64,000 nt of DNA from Acidovorax sp. 1608163 (lineage in GTDB: Bacteria > Pseudomonadota > Gammaproteobacteria > Burkholderiales > Burkholderiaceae_C). Below, piece after piece: positions 34,427 through 44,363 of the stretch. The DNA lies in assembly GCF_003669015.1 (NCBI RefSeq), contig NZ_CP033069.1, positions 186,001 to 250,000 on the forward strand. Reading direction: 5' to 3'. The position numbers and the translations under genes were made by a program. Under the pieces are notes generated by a model. The model saw nothing but the letters and a program-made list of their open reading frames with translations, made no database searches and was not told the DNA's origin. Every line of letters begins with the position of its first letter. Within the stretch, counting starts at the first letter, position 1.

Positions 34427-34911
34427 GAATAATTATATGAATAGATTTATTTTTATAAAAATCGTTATTTATCAATGAATTACAGCCATTTGTGAATAGA
34501 TACTGGTGGCTGTGGCTGTGGCTGTGGCTGTGGCTGTGGCTGTGGCTGTGGCTGTGGCTGTGGCTGTGGCTGTGGCTGTGGCTGTGGCTGTGGCTGTGGC
34601 TGTGGCTTTGCGCTACGGTACCGAGAGTTGGAGCCTGTGCCAAGTCGGCAGGGAGGCAGGCGGTGGGGGCGCTAGCGCAAGTTCAAGCAGGTTCGATACA
34701 GACAGAGACGCTGTGAATACATGAAATGCCATGATTTTTCATAGTGGCGGCCTCATTTTTTGCCAACGGCTATTCATCAATGGCCTTGAGCGTGGGGCAT
34801 TGCTTTATCGATTTGGCATGAACGCATGAACGCACGAAAGCCCCCAGGCACTTCGCATAGCGCAAACTGCGTTGGGGGCCTTCTGTAGGTGCCTTGTCAG
34901 GCACCTCTGGC
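34427..34911. other. Intergenic region with microsatellite and hairpins
   Basis: It holds the TGGCTG repeat array (34507-34607), AT-rich DNA just upstream of the hipA-like gene (34427-34500) that probably contains its promoter, and near 34889-34909 a 7-bp hairpin (AGGTGCC/GGCACCT) next to the end of the reductase gene. Open frames through the repeat encode only (WL)n, (VA)n or (SH)n and are not called. Confidence 0.6.
34507..34607 (+). repeat. TGGCTG hexanucleotide tandem repeat, about 16.8 copies
   Basis: Sixteen perfect, uninterrupted TGGCTG units (34507-34602) plus a partial one. Such perfect arrays change length by slipped-strand mispairing. It lies about 80 bases upstream of the hipA-like start, in the promoter side of that gene. 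All six frames through it are open. Confidence 0.97.
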
Positions 34912-35556
34912 TCAGATTTTGATGAACTGGCTGGCCGACAACGCGCCAAACGGCAGCTCTGACAGGCGACCGCCCACAGCCAGCGTGCCCAGGTCCACCG
35001 GGAAGTAGCCGATGGCGTCCAGCACCTTGCGCACTTCGGCCTTGGCTGCGGCGTCGTCGCCTGCGTAGAACATGGCGCGTTGGCCGCCGGAGACTTGGGG
35101 CTGGGCCAGCACGTTCACGTCCAGGTGGTTGAACGCCTTGACCACGCGGGCGCCGGGCACGAATTCGCTGAACACTTCGCTGGACGAGCGCCCGCCCAGG
35201 TCGATGGCCTTGATGCCGTAGGCCGCCAGCGGGTTGCTGGGGTCTTTGGCGGCGGGCGAGTTGGGGTCCAGAAACTCCACGGGGTTGGTGCCGTCGATGA
35301 CGATGCGACCGTTCCACGCAGGCAGGCCGCCCAGGGCCTGGCCCAGGTCTTCCCAGCGCACGGCGATGAGCACGATGTCTGCGGCAGCAGCCTCTGCCAC
35401 GGTGCCCGCTTTGATGGTGGGGCCCAGTTCGGCCACCAGCGGGGCCAGTGATTCCGGACCGCGCCGGGTGGAGAGGGTAGCCGACAGGCCTTTGCTGGCC
35501 AATGCGCGCGCCACGTTAGAGCCGAGTGCGCCTGAGCCGATGATGCCGATGTTCAT
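34912..35556 (-). CDS. NADP-dependent oxidoreductase, F420-reductase-like
   Basis: A 214-residue single Rossmann-domain protein of the COG2085 group. The dinucleotide fold is MNIGIIGSGALGSNVARAL, with STRRGPE after strand 2 suited to the NADP phosphate, then DIVLIAVRWEDL, IVIDGTNPVEF, RVVKAFNHLDVNVL and MFYAGDDAAAKAEV. Relatives reduce F420 or unknown small molecules; betaproteobacteria lack F420, so the cofactor partner is unknown. AAGGA lies before the ATG. It follows the pirin gene by 83 bases on the same strand and is probably in one operon with it, under the divergent LysR gene at 36605. Confidence 0.85.
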   Translation of the reverse strand: MNIGIIGSGALGSNVARALASKGLSATLSTRRGPESLAPLVAELGPTIKAGTVAEAAAADIVLIAVRWEDLGQALGGLPAWNGRIVIDGTNPVEFLDPNSPAAKDPSNPLAAYGIKAIDLGGRSSSEVFSEFVPGARVVKAFNHLDVNVLAQPQVSGGQRAMFYAGDDAAAKAEVRKVLDAIGYFPVDLGTLAVGGRLSELPFGALSASQFIKI

Positions 35557-35639
35557 GGTGATTTCCTTGTCAATGAGTGAAGTGGGTGGAGGGAAAGGGA
35601 ACAGTGAAAAGTCGAATGTGGAGGGGGATGTGAAAGGGA

Positions 35640-36476
35640 TTAACCCAGCCGCCCGGCCTGGCGCAGTTGCCCTGCAATGCGCCGGATTTCTGTGGTGCCC
35701 TGCCGCAGTGCTGCCTGGCTGGTGTGCACGGAGTAAGTCCCCATGACCAGCTCATGCGGGTGCGGCACGGCAGAGCCCAGCACGAAGCGGGTGGCTTCGG
35801 TGGCCACAAAGTCGATGCTTTGGTGGGTGGGCTCAAACGCCACCAGTTCGCCTGCCGCAATGGGTTCGCCCGCCGTCAGCGCGCCGGTGGCCACTGCCGC
35901 CCATGCCACGGTGTGGCCGGGGGGCGGCGTGTAGGTCCAGCGTTCGCCCTGGGCCAACTGCACGGCCAGATAGGTCATCCCCTCGGGCGCCGCCACGGGG
36001 CTTTGTGCTGCGCCGTACTCGCCCAGCAGCACCCGCACCGGGCCCACCTGGGGCACCAGCTCGGGGGCGAGGTACTGGCTGTGGGCGGGGGCGTTTTCCA
36101 GCGCGGCGGGCAGGGCCACCCACAGCTGAAAGCCCCGGCCCGGCGTGTCGCCCACGGGGGCACCGGTGTGCCACACGCCGTTGCCAGCACGCATCCATTC
36201 CACACCGCCTGCAGGCAGCAGGCCCGCTTGGCCGGTGCTGTCTTCGTAGCGCACATCGCCCTCCGACAAAAACGTGACCGTGGCGATGCCCGAGTGGGGG
36301 TGCATGCCAAAGCCCTGCTGCGCTGCGCCGGGCTGAAAGTGCACCAGGTCCAAAAAGATGAAGGGCTTGAGCACTTGGCCCAGGTCCCCAGGGCTCATGA
36401 GGCGGGTGATGGGGCCGTGTGTGGTGCCACGGGTGCGGTGTGTGATGGCGCGTGGGGCGGTGGCGGGTGCAGACAT
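35640..36476 (-). CDS. Pirin-family protein
   Basis: A 278-residue double-cupin protein. The metal site shows in FGMHPHSGIATVTFLSEG, with further ligands in GVEWMRAGNGVWHTG; the N-terminal HGPITRLMSPGDLGQVLKPF is the pirin opening. Bacterial pirins include quercetin dioxygenases and regulators of pyruvate metabolism; which applies here is not visible. The ATG at 36476 begins the family's usual N-terminus. The frame is open to 36569 only through the intergenic operator region. The gene is divergent from the LysR gene at 36605 and upstream of the NADP-binding protein. Confidence 0.88.
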   Translation of the reverse strand: MSAPATAPRAITHRTRGTTHGPITRLMSPGDLGQVLKPFIFLDLVHFQPGAAQQGFGMHPHSGIATVTFLSEGDVRYEDSTGQAGLLPAGGVEWMRAGNGVWHTGAPVGDTPGRGFQLWVALPAALENAPAHSQYLAPELVPQVGPVRVLLGEYGAAQSPVAAPEGMTYLAVQLAQGERWTYTPPPGHTVAWAAVATGALTAGEPIAAGELVAFEPTHQSIDFVATEATRFVLGSAVPHPHELVMGTYSVHTSQAALRQGTTEIRRIAGQLRQAGRLG

Positions 36477-36520
36477 ACAGAGAACCTTGGAGATGTTGAA
36501 CTGATGCCTGTAGCTTAAAA

Positions 36521-36582
36521 ATTCATCGATTGATTGACTAGATAGCGCAATATGATTGCACTCGTCCATTAATCGAATGAAT
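36521..36582. promoter_or_regulatory. Nested dyads between the pirin operon and lysR
   Basis: A perfect GCAAT-atg-ATTGC dyad (36547-36559, the size of a LysR T-N11-A box) is enclosed by ATTCATCGATT (36521) and AATCGAATGAAT (36571), an imperfect inverted repeat. All lie in the 128-base gap between the divergent starts, as expected for a LysR-controlled divergent promoter. Confidence 0.5.
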
Positions 36583-36604
36583 TAGTGAGTGAGGGCGCGC
36601 AACC

Positions 36605-37525
36605 ATGCTGGATCTGAACGACGTGGCCATCTTTGTGCAGGTGGTGCGCTGCGGCAGCTTTGCCGAGGCATCGCGCCGCCTGGGCGTGCCGCCCAACACC
36701 CTGAGCCGCCGGGTGCAGCAGCTGGAAGCGCAGCTGGGCACCCGGTTGATGCAGCGCTCGACCCGCCACCTCACACTCACCAGCGCGGGCCAGGTGTTTC
36801 TGGAGCGTTGCAGCGGCGCGGTGGAGGGGCTGATGGATGCGGGCGAGGAGCTGCTGGCGGTGAACCAGGAGCCCAGCGGCCTGGTGCGGGTGGCGGCCCC
36901 GGCTGATTTTTTTGATTTCTTTGCGATGGAGTGGCTGACCGAGTTCTTGGTCACGCACCCCAAGGTGCGGGTGGACTTTGTGCTGAGCGACGGCCGCGCG
37001 GACCTGATTGCAGACCGGATTGATGTGGCGTTTCGCGGCGGCATTCTGGAGGACTCGGGCCTGTTTGCCCGCAAGGTGCTGGACGCGGGCAGCGACGGCC
37101 TGATGGCCAGCCCGGCCTACATCGCCCGCCGGGGTGTTCCGGCCACGCTGCAAGACCTGGCAGGCCACGACTGCCTGGTGTTCAGCCACCCCAGCGGCAA
37201 GGCCACCTGGCGCGTGACAGGGCCGGAGGGCGCACCGGCCGAGGTGCAGGTGACTGGCCGCTTCAGCGGCAACGCGGCGCAGGCCTTGCGCAAAGCCGCG
37301 CTGGCGGGCTTGGGCATTGCGCTGCTGCCCTCCACGCTGACGCAGCGCGATTTGCGCGCGGGCCTGCTCGTGCCCGTGCTCTCGCAGTACCACCGGCAGG
37401 GGCACGGCGTGCACATGGTCTACCCCAGCAGGCGCTATCTGCCCCTGGCGGTGTCGGCTTTCATTGAGCTGGTCATCAGCAAGATGGGCGCGATGCAGGA
37501 ACTGCCGCCGCAGGGTGATGGATGA
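36605..37525 (+). CDS. LysR-family transcriptional regulator
   Basis: A 306-residue LysR regulator with the helix-turn-helix FVQVVRCGSFAEASRRLGVP and PNTLSRRVQQLEAQLG, and an effector domain with ASPAYIARRGVPATLQDLAG. It is divergent from the pirin/reductase operon, with a LysR-type dyad between, so it probably controls that operon and itself. It ends 20 bases before a pair of inverted GTTCGGGCTGAGC-type repeats. Confidence 0.92.
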   Translation: MLDLNDVAIFVQVVRCGSFAEASRRLGVPPNTLSRRVQQLEAQLGTRLMQRSTRHLTLTSAGQVFLERCSGAVEGLMDAGEELLAVNQEPSGLVRVAAPADFFDFFAMEWLTEFLVTHPKVRVDFVLSDGRADLIADRIDVAFRGGILEDSGLFARKVLDAGSDGLMASPAYIARRGVPATLQDLAGHDCLVFSHPSGKATWRVTGPEGAPAEVQVTGRFSGNAAQALRKAALAGLGIALLPSTLTQRDLRAGLLVPVLSQYHRQGHGVHMVYPSRRYLPLAVSAFIELVISKMGAMQELPPQGDG

Positions 37526-37546
37526 CAAGGCAGGAGGTCACTGGAG

Positions 37547-37571
37547 CCGTTCACGCTGAGCTTGTCGAAGC
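37547..37571 (-). repeat. CCGTTCACGCTGAGCTTGTC repeat, left member of a pair
   Basis: Same family as 11318, in the gap between the convergent lysR and sbcC genes. It pairs with the inverted copy at 37581. Confidence 0.75.
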
Positions 37572-37580
37572 GCCGCGCAA

Positions 37581-37606
37581 GGCTCGGGCAGGCTCAGCCC
37601 GAACGG
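37581..37606 (+). repeat. GGCAGGCTCAGCCCGAACGG repeat, right member of a pair
   Basis: Inverted relative to 37547, leaving a short loop, so the RNA could fold into a stem-loop usable as a terminator for both convergent genes. Confidence 0.75.
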
Positions 37607-37624
37607 ATGTGTCCGGCAGCGGCC

Positions 37625-40600
37625 CTACACCACCAGCCGCGAATGCCCCACGCCCCCGCCTTTGACGACCCGGATCTGCGCCGGGATGCGCTCCTTCAGC
37701 GCTTCGACGTGGCTGATGATGCCGATCATCTTGCCGCTGGCGTTGAGCGAGTCCAGCGCGGTCAGCGCCACCTCCAGCGTGTCGCCGTCCAGCGTGCCAA
37801 AGCCTTCGTCCAGGAACAGCGAGTCGATGGACGTTTTGTGGCTCACCAGATCGGACAGCGCCAGGGCCAGGGCCAGGCTGACGAGGAAGCCTTCGCCGCC
37901 CGACAGGGTGCGGGTGTCGCGCGCTGCGTCGCCTTGCCAGGCGTCGACGATCTCCAGCTCCAGCTCGCCCGTGGTTTTGCGGCGCAGCAGGTAGCGGCCG
38001 TGCAGGCGCGCCAGGTGCTGGTTGGCCAGTTGCAGCAGGTGGTCGAGCGTGAGGCCCTGGGCAAACTTGCGGTACTTGTCGCCTTTGGCAGAGCCGATCA
38101 GCGCGTCCAGCCGCTGCCACACATCGCTGTCTGCGGTTTGCTGGCCGATCTGCGCGAACAGGGCCTGCTGGTTGGTGCGCTGCTGGGCGTCTTTGGCCAG
38201 CAGGGCGCGGTGGGCGCCAATCTGTTCGCTGAGGGCGCTGCGCTGGGTTTCCAGCGCGGCCAAGTGGGCGTTCAGCGCATCCAGTGTTTGCGGGGTGAGC
38301 GCTTGGGCCTGCAACTGGGCGTGGCGGGCCTGTGCGGCCTGCAGCAGAGCGTCGGCGCGTTGCTGGGCGGCCAGCAAGGCTTCCCTTTGGGCTGCCAGGC
38401 TTTGGCGTTCGGGCTCGGGCAGCAGGGCGGCTTCAAAGGCGGCCAGGTCGGCAAAGGGGCTGGCCTGCAGTGCGGCGTGCCATGCGTGGGTGGCCGCCTC
38501 CAGCTCGGTGGCTTGCTGGGTGCGCGTGGCCTGTGCCTGGGCTTGGCGGCCTTCCAGGGCGGCCAGGGTGCGTTGCAGGCGCTCGATCTCGGCCACGCTG
38601 GCTTGCAGGGCTGCGGCGGCATCGATGGCGCTGTCTTGGTCTATGTCGTGCGCTGTGTCGTGGGGCTCGCCCGCCCATGCCGCCTCGGTGGCCGCATGGG
38701 CCGTGGCTTGCAACGCAGCCCAGCGTTGCGACCACTGCTGGGCTTGCGCCTGGGCGGCATCGCACTGCGCTTGCAGGCGCGTGATGCGCTGGGCCAGTGT
38801 GTGCAGCTCGGCCTGGGTGTCGCGCCAGCGCTGCCATTCGGCGTCCCGCGCTTGCAGCCAGGGGGCGGGGTCTGCGGGCAGGTCGTAGCCTGCGGCTTGC
38901 AGGGCGGCGCGCAGGTGGGCCTGCAGCGCGGTGCCTTCGGCCTGGGCCGCCGCAATGGCGTCTGCCAGGGCGGCTTGGCGTGCTTGTGCTTCGTGCACGG
39001 CTTGCTGCTGCAGCGCTAGTTGGTGCGTGGCGGTTTGCAGGGTTTGGTCGCACTGGCTGGCGGCGGCCTGGGCCTGCTGCACGCGCTGGGCGGCGGCCTC
39101 TGCACGGTGCAGGGCGCCCTCCAGTTGGGCCTGGGTGGCCTGGGCGGCGGTGTGGCCTGCGGCGATGCGGTCGGCGTGCTGCCAGTCTTCGGGGTGCAGG
39201 GTGTGCTCGGCACCCAGCGGCCCGAGGCGGGCGGCCAAGGTGGCCCAGTCGGCCCAGTTGGCCTCCCACTGCACGATGCGCTGGGCAGTGGCGTGCTGCT
39301 GCGCTTGGCGCTCGGCCAGCCGGGTCTGGCTGGTGGTCAGGGCTTCGGCCACGGCCTGGCCTTGGGTGGTGACGGCCTCTAACTCGGCTTGCTTGTGCTG
39401 CAGCGCGGCTTCGGTGGCCGATACGTCCAGCGCTTGGTACGCATCGATGGCGGGGTGCGCCGTGGCGCCGCACAGCGGGCAGGGCTGGCCGGGCTGCAGG
39501 GCGTGGCGGTGCTGGTCCAGGCTTTGGATGCGGCGCTCTTGTTCCAGCAGTTGGCGCTTGTCGGCCACCTGTTCCTTGAGGGCGTTGTACTGCGCGCGCA
39601 GGGCCTGGCGTGTGGCCTCTTGCTCTGTGGCGGCGGCTTGCAGGCGCAGCACTTCGGTGCCCAGCGCGGTGTGCTGGTCTGCCAGCTCGCGGCGCTGCTG
39701 GGCCTGTTGCATGGCCTGCTGCCAGGCGGCTACGTGGCTTTGGGCGTGTTGCCAGCGCTCGCGCAGCGTGGCAATGCTGTGGCCGCCCAGCGCGTCGGCG
39801 TGGTCTGCCTGTGCGGCGTGCAGTGCGGCGGCGGCAGTGGCCTGGGCCTGTGTTGCGGCTTCTACGTGGCCGTGCTGTGCTGTGGCTTGTGCGCTGCGCT
39901 GGGCAATGTCCGTCTGCAGCGCTTGCAGGGCCTGTTGCTGCTCGGCCAGGCGGGTGTGCCGTTGGTGTTGCTGTTGCAGTAGCTGGCGCCATTCGCCCAG
40001 GCGCTCGCCCAGGTGGGCGTGCTGGGCGTGGGCGCTGCAGTAGTCGGTGTGGCGCTGCTGGGCGGCCTCGGCCTGCGCCAGCTCGGCCTGCGCAGCGCGG
40101 GCCACGCGCTGTGCCTGTATGGCGGCGGTGCGGTGGTGTTGGGCGTGCAGGCCCGCTTCGGCCCGGTGCTGCGCTTGCAGGCTGGCCAGCAGGGCATCGC
40201 TGCTGTGGCAGGCGGCCTGGGCCTGCCGCCACGCGGCGTGCGGTGCGCGCAGGGCCTGGGCGGGCTCGCTGTCGGCCAGGCGTTGCAGGCTGGGGGCGGC
40301 GGCCTGCAGGGCGGCGGTGGCTTGCTGCTGGCCGGTGGTGGCGTCGTGCACGGCCTGCGCGCTGTGGTCCACGTCGATGTGCCACTGGCGCTGCGCGCTG
40401 GTGGTGGCGTGGGCTTGCTGCACCTCGGCCAGCGTGTGTGTCCATGCCTCCTGCTCCGCCTGCATCGCGGCGATGCGCTCGGCGGGCAGCAGCTCCACGC
40501 CGTCGGCGCGGGCCTTGAGCTGGTTCAACTGCTCGCGGGCGTCACGCGCCTGCTCGAACACGCGGCGGGAGATTTCGCCATAAATGTCGGTGCCGGTCAG

Positions 40601-41137
40601 TTCCTCCAGCAGCTCGGCGCGGTCGTTGGCGCTGGCGTTGAGGAAGGCCGCAAACTGGCCCTGCGCCAGCAGCATCGATCGCGTGAAGCGCCCAAAGTCC
40701 AGCCCGGTCACATCGGCTACGCGCCGCAGCTTGTCGTTGCTCTGGCTGCTGAGGATGGTGCCCAGGCCCGTGGCCGGGTCCACCTGGGCCAGCTCCACCT
40801 TGGGGTCTTGCAGCGAGCCGTCCACCTTGTCGCGGGCGCGGCGCTGGCTCCAGAAGGCGCGGTACACGGCGCCCTTCACTTCGAACTCCACCTCGGCCAG
40901 GCAGTCGGCGGTGTGGCGCGTCATGAGGTCGTTGGCGGATTTGGAGACGCTACTCAGGCGCGGCGTCTGGTGGTACAGCGCCAGGCAGATCGCGTCGAGC
41001 AGCGTGGACTTGCCCGCGCCCATGGGGCCGGTGATGGCGAACAGGCTGTTCTCGGTGAACGGCGGCTGGGTGAAGTCGATGGCCCATTCGCCCTTGAGCG
41101 AGTTGAGGTTTTTGAGGCGCAGCTTCAGGATCTTCAT
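37625..41137 (-). CDS. sbcC: Exonuclease subunit SbcC
   Basis: A 1170-residue Rad50-like ATPase of the SbcCD nuclease, which opens hairpins and protein-blocked DNA ends. N-terminal Walker A is [15 protein letters not shown] (about 36-50) in the usual context [19 protein letters not shown], and [13 protein letters not shown] is the Q-loop region. Long coiled coils on both sides enclose the zinc hook CPLCGA (about 550). The C-terminus has the ABC signature [19 protein letters not shown] and Walker [21 protein letters not shown]. Length is slightly over the E. coli protein (1048), owing to longer Ala/Gln-rich coiled coils. The ATG at 41137 overlaps the sbcD stop by four bases, so the pair is translationally coupled. 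Confidence 0.96.
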   Translation of the reverse strand: MKILKLRLKNLNSLKGEWAIDFTQPPFTENSLFAITGPMGAGKSTLLDAICLALYHQTPRLSSVSKSANDLMTRHTADCLAEVEFEVKGAVYRAFWSQRRARDKVDGSLQDPKVELAQVDPATGLGTILSSQSNDKLRRVADVTGLDFGRFTRSMLLAQGQFAAFLNASANDRAELLEELTGTDIYGEISRRVFEQARDAREQLNQLKARADGVELLPAERIAAMQAEQEAWTHTLAEVQQAHATTSAQRQWHIDVDHSAQAVHDATTGQQQATAALQAAAPSLQRLADSEPAQALRAPHAAWRQAQAACHSSDALLASLQAQHRAEAGLHAQHHRTAAIQAQRVARAAQAELAQAEAAQQRHTDYCSAHAQHAHLGERLGEWRQLLQQQHQRHTRLAEQQQALQALQTDIAQRSAQATAQHGHVEAATQAQATAAAALHAAQADHADALGGHSIATLRERWQHAQSHVAAWQQAMQQAQQRRELADQHTALGTEVLRLQAAATEQEATRQALRAQYNALKEQVADKRQLLEQERRIQSLDQHRHALQPGQPCPLCGATAHPAIDAYQALDVSATEAALQHKQAELEAVTTQGQAVAEALTTSQTRLAERQAQQHATAQRIVQWEANWADWATLAARLGPLGAEHTLHPEDWQHADRIAAGHTAAQATQAQLEGALHRAEAAAQRVQQAQAAASQCDQTLQTATHQLALQQQAVHEAQARQAALADAIAAAQAEGTALQAHLRAALQAAGYDLPADPAPWLQARDAEWQRWRDTQAELHTLAQRITRLQAQCDAAQAQAQQWSQRWAALQATAHAATEAAWAGEPHDTAHDIDQDSAIDAAAALQASVAEIERLQRTLAALEGRQAQAQATRTQQATELEAATHAWHAALQASPFADLAAFEAALLPEPERQSLAAQREALLAAQQRADALLQAAQARHAQLQAQALTPQTLDALNAHLAALETQRSALSEQIGAHRALLAKDAQQRTNQQALFAQIGQQTADSDVWQRLDALIGSAKGDKYRKFAQGLTLDHLLQLANQHLARLHGRYLLRRKTTGELELEIVDAWQGDAARDTRTLSGGEGFLVSLALALALSDLVSHKTSIDSLFLDEGFGTLDGDTLEVALTALDSLNASGKMIGIISHVEALKERIPAQIRVVKGGGVGHSRLVV

Positions 41138-42390
41138 GCGGCGCCTTCCTCGGTGGGGCTGGTGATGCTTTGCACCACGGTGCGGTAGCGCTCCTGCAGC
41201 GCTTGCTGCAGCTCGGGCGCCAGGGTCTCGGCGGCCAGGCGGCGGGCAAACACGTCGTGGGGGCTCAGCTCGTCCAGCGTCTCCTGGGCGGCCGACTGCA
41301 GCGCGGCGGCGGCGCTGGTGCGCTGGCGGCGCACGCGCAGCACCTCCACGGGCAGGCCCTGCACCATGGCGTTGATGCGCTCGGGCAGGTCTTGCAGGTA
41401 GTCGTCTTCGGCCACGGTCACTTCCAGCCACGCGTGCTGCTCGGCCGTGCCTTGTGTGGCGGCGGTGGCAATGGCTTGCGGCAGCGCGGCCAGGTTGCCG
41501 CTGACGGCGATGAGCGCCTGAAACCGGGGCACGGGCAGCGGCGTGACGCCCGCGAGCCCGCTGGCGTCCAGGTCCACCAGCAGCACTTCCTTTTGCTGCT
41601 TGGCCTCGTCAAACCCCAGCGCAATGGGCGAGCCGCAGTAGCGGATGTGGTGCAGCCCGCCCACCTTTTGCGGTTGGTGGATGTGGCCCAGGGCGATGTA
41701 GTCCACCGGCGGAAACGCGGCCGTGGGGAAGGCGTCGAGCGAGCCCACATAAATCTCGCGCACCGAGTCGTTGCTGCTGGCGCCCACGGTGGTGAGGTGG
41801 CCGGTGGCGATGAGCGGCACCACGCGGCCCAGCGTCTGCTGCAGCTGCGCTTGCCGCGCGCGGCCCGCATCCACCACCGCCTGGTAATAGGCTTGGAGGG
41901 CGGCTTGCAGGGACTGTTGCTTGTCCTGCGCGCTTTGCCCCGCCTGGCTTTGCCACACATCGCGCGGGCGGATGAAGGGCACGGCGCAGACGATGCAGCC
42001 GGGCTCATGGCTGCCGCCAGCATCGCCGCGCTGGGGCAGTACCACCACATGGTCGGCCGCATCGCCCACGGCCCCCACCACCGTGGTGTTCAGCACCGCC
42101 AGCAGCGCACGGCTCTCGCCCAGCGTGGCGACCGAGTCGTGGTTGCCGCCCAGCAGCAGCAGCGCCACGCCTGCGCGGTGCAGGCGCACCACCAGGTGGC
42201 TGTACAGCTCGCGGGCGTAGCTGGGGGGTGCGCCGGTGTCGAAAATGTCGCCCGCAATCAGCACCGCATCCACCGCATGCGCATCGACCTGCACCAGCAG
42301 CCAGTCGATCAACGCCTGGTGTTCGGCCTGGCGGCTCTTGCCCATGAAATGCTGGCCCAGGTGCCAGTCGGAGGTGTGAAGGATGCGCAT
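41134..42390 (-). CDS. sbcD: Exonuclease subunit SbcD
   Basis: A 418-residue Mre11-like nuclease subunit of SbcCD. Phosphoesterase motifs are visible in order: [40 protein letters not shown] and ALGHIHQPQ, supplying the Asp, His and Asn ligands of the two manganese ions. The C-terminal capping domain follows. The gene is first of the sbcDC operon and overlaps sbcC by four bases. Copy 6 of the dispersed palindrome lies immediately upstream. Confidence 0.96.
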   Translation of the reverse strand: MRILHTSDWHLGQHFMGKSRQAEHQALIDWLLVQVDAHAVDAVLIAGDIFDTGAPPSYARELYSHLVVRLHRAGVALLLLGGNHDSVATLGESRALLAVLNTTVVGAVGDAADHVVVLPQRGDAGGSHEPGCIVCAVPFIRPRDVWQSQAGQSAQDKQQSLQAALQAYYQAVVDAGRARQAQLQQTLGRVVPLIATGHLTTVGASSNDSVREIYVGSLDAFPTAAFPPVDYIALGHIHQPQKVGGLHHIRYCGSPIALGFDEAKQQKEVLLVDLDASGLAGVTPLPVPRFQALIAVSGNLAALPQAIATAATQGTAEQHAWLEVTVAEDDYLQDLPERINAMVQGLPVEVLRVRRQRTSAAAALQSAAQETLDELSPHDVFARRLAAETLAPELQQALQERYRTVVQSITSPTEEGAA

Positions 42391-42400
42391 GGGGTACTAC

Positions 42401-42453
42401 GGTTTTGATAGCTTCTTGCGCTGATCGAGATTGCGCTAGAGGCCAATTTGACC
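42401..42453 (+). repeat. Dispersed TAGCGCTT palindrome, copy 6
   Basis: GGTTTTGATAGCTTCTTGCGCT, a mismatched loop and TTGCGCTAGAGGCCAATTTGA. The flanks TTTTGATAGC and GAGGCCAATTTG are shared by other copies, so the unit is about 50 bases, not only the stem. Confidence 0.75.
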
Positions 42454-42592
42454 TGATGGGATTTGTGCCTCCGCCCGAACGGGTGGGAGAGGTCTCTCAG
42501 GGGTTTTGTCGATCAGGCCATTTGACCAGAAGACAGGCGGTGCTGCGCCTTGCTTGCGGGGCGCCAACCCGGGTGCATCGGCCTTCACCCGC

Positions 42593-43489
42593 TCAGGCCG
42601 GGGGCGTGCCCTGCGCCACCCGCGCTTCGCGCAGCAGCCAGTGGGCGATGGCTTGGGTGTGGGGGTTGTCTTTGCCGCGCGCGGGCAGCAGCAGGTGGTA
42701 GCCCGCAGCCATGGGCAGGTGCTGGGGCCAGGCTTTGACGAGGCGGCCTTCGGCGATGTCGTGGGCCACCAGCACCTCGTGGCCCATGGCGATGCCCAGG
42801 CCTGCCACGGCGGCCGATAGGGTCAGCTCGGCGTCTTGCAGCTTCAGGTGGCGGATGCCGGTGAGCTGCGGTGCGTTGCAGGCCGCCAGCCATTGCGGCC
42901 ATTTGCTGCTGCGCAGTGCGTCGTGCAGCCAGGGGAAGCGCCCCAGGTCTTCGAGCGTGCGCACGGGCCGTTCGTGGGCCAGGCGGGGGGCGATGACGGG
43001 GACGAGGCTGTCGTGCATGAGCAGCTGCGCACCGGGCAGCGAGCCGTCGCCGTAGTGGATGCCAATGTCAAAGCGCTCTTTGCGATAGTCAGCGTCCCAG
43101 ATGGAGGTGGCCAGCTCGATCTCGGCATCAATGCCCGCCAGGTGCAGATGGGCCAGGCGGGGCACCAGCCAGCGTGCGGCAAACGAGGGCATGGCCAGAA
43201 TCTTGACGCTGTGCGGGCGCTGCGCGTGGCTGGCCAGGCGGGCGGTGCCGCGCTCGAGCTCTTGCAGGGCGCGCTGCACGGTCTCCAGGTACAGGGTGCC
43301 CGCCGGGGTGAGCTGTATGCGCCGGTGCCCGCGCAGCACCAGGGTTTGGCGGGTGCTTTCTTCCAGCAGGGCGATGTGGCGGCTGATGGCTGATTGGGAG
43401 CAGCCCAGGTCGTCGGCCGCCGCCGTGAAGCTGCCGCACTGCGCCACGGCCCGAAAGGCATGGAGGGCGGCGATGGTGATGTCGCTCAT
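42593..43489 (-). CDS. LysR-family regulator of the GcvA type
   Basis: A 298-residue LysR protein with ALHAFRAVAQCGSFTAAADD and CSQSAISRHIALLEE in the DNA-binding domain. The effector domain resembles the GcvA/AmpR branch: MPSFAARWLVPRLAHLHLAG, FDIGIHYGDGSLPG and GLGIAMGHEVLVAHDIAEGR. It lies 94 bases from the DJ-1/PfpI gene on the same strand and downstream of it, so the two may share a transcript. Its target is not obvious. Confidence 0.9.
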   Translation of the reverse strand: MSDITIAALHAFRAVAQCGSFTAAADDLGCSQSAISRHIALLEESTRQTLVLRGHRRIQLTPAGTLYLETVQRALQELERGTARLASHAQRPHSVKILAMPSFAARWLVPRLAHLHLAGIDAEIELATSIWDADYRKERFDIGIHYGDGSLPGAQLLMHDSLVPVIAPRLAHERPVRTLEDLGRFPWLHDALRSSKWPQWLAACNAPQLTGIRHLKLQDAELTLSAAVAGLGIAMGHEVLVAHDIAEGRLVKAWPQHLPMAAGYHLLLPARGKDNPHTQAIAHWLLREARVAQGTPPA

Positions 43490-43583
43490 GGGCTGCTGGG
43501 GGTGGACGGCACGGGGGCACGGTGGGCGGTGAGGCCATCATAAAACCCGTGCAGCCCCGCCCACCGGGGGCGTGGCTTGCAGA

Positions 43584-44363
43584 TCAGGCGGGCAGGGCCT
43601 TCAGTGCGGCCACCACGGCTTCGCCAAACGGCTTGGCAGAGGCCGGGTTCTGGCCCGTGATCAGCCTGCCGTCCACCACCACGCGGCTTTGGAAGATGAG
43701 GGCCTCTTCAAACGCTGCGTTTTCTGCACGCAGTGCGGTTTCCAGCTCAAACGGAATGAGCTTGTCGTACTGGCGCGATACCTCCTCTTCGTTGGTGAAG
43801 GCGGTGAGCTTGCGGCCCGCGATGAGAGGGGTGCCGTCAGACAGCTTGAGCCCCAGCAACCCGGCGGGGCCGTGGCACACCGCGCTGACGATGCCGCCGC
43901 GCTCGTACACGCTGCGCACCACGGTGTGCAGGCGGCTGTTGCGCGCAAAGTCCCACATCGGCCCGTGGCCGCCGACCAGCATGACGGCGTCGTAGCGCGT
44001 GGGGTCCACATCGGCCAGCTTGAGGCTGTGCGCCAGCTGGTTGCGCAGCGTGGGCTGAATCCAGAACCAGCTGTTGCCCTCGTCCTTGAGGTCAAACCCA
44101 TCAAAGGGCGGCATGCCGCCTTGCGGGCTGGCGATGTCGAAGGCGATGCCCGCCTCGGCAAACACTTTGGCGGGGTGGGTGAGCTCGGGAAACCAGAAGC
44201 CTGCCACCAGGTCTTTGCCTTTGCGGTCGTGGCTGGAGACAACGATGAGGATGCGGGGCGCCTGGCCGTTGGCCGTGCGGGCATTGGCGGCGCCGTGCAC
44301 CGAAGCCAGGGTGGCGGCAGCGGCCAGGGCTTTCATGGCAAAGCGGCGGTTCAGGGAGGTCAT
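43584..44363 (-). CDS. Exported DJ-1/PfpI-family protein
   Basis: A 259-residue class I glutamine-amidotransferase-like protein. The N-terminus MTSLNRRFAMKALAAAATLA, with cleavage after ANA near residue 28, is a signal peptide and may be Tat-type. The core has RILIVVSSHDRKG, the acidic segment GFWFPELTHP, AVMLVGGHGPMWDF and the nucleophile elbow AVCHGPAGLLGL with catalytic Cys and adjacent His. The sequence fits the Hsp31-like group (glyoxalase III or chaperone activities). A periplasmic location is unusual but seen in this subgroup. Substrate unknown. Confidence 0.87.
   Translation of the reverse strand: MTSLNRRFAMKALAAAATLASVHGAANARTANGQAPRILIVVSSHDRKGKDLVAGFWFPELTHPAKVFAEAGIAFDIASPQGGMPPFDGFDLKDEGNSWFWIQPTLRNQLAHSLKLADVDPTRYDAVMLVGGHGPMWDFARNSRLHTVVRSVYERGGIVSAVCHGPAGLLGLKLSDGTPLIAGRKLTAFTNEEEVSRQYDKLIPFELETALRAENAAFEEALIFQSRVVVDGRLITGQNPASAKPFGEAVVAALKALPA

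Noticed and set aside
34507..34607. CRISPR array
   Set aside because: The unit is six bases with no spacers; it is a microsatellite.
34492..34724. Open frames encoding (WL)n, (VA)n or (SH)n
   Set aside because: They exist only because the TGGCTG repeat has no stop in any frame; no start signals or conserved ends.
37562..39019. Plus-strand open frames opposite sbcC
   Set aside because: Low-complexity antisense of the SbcC coiled coil.
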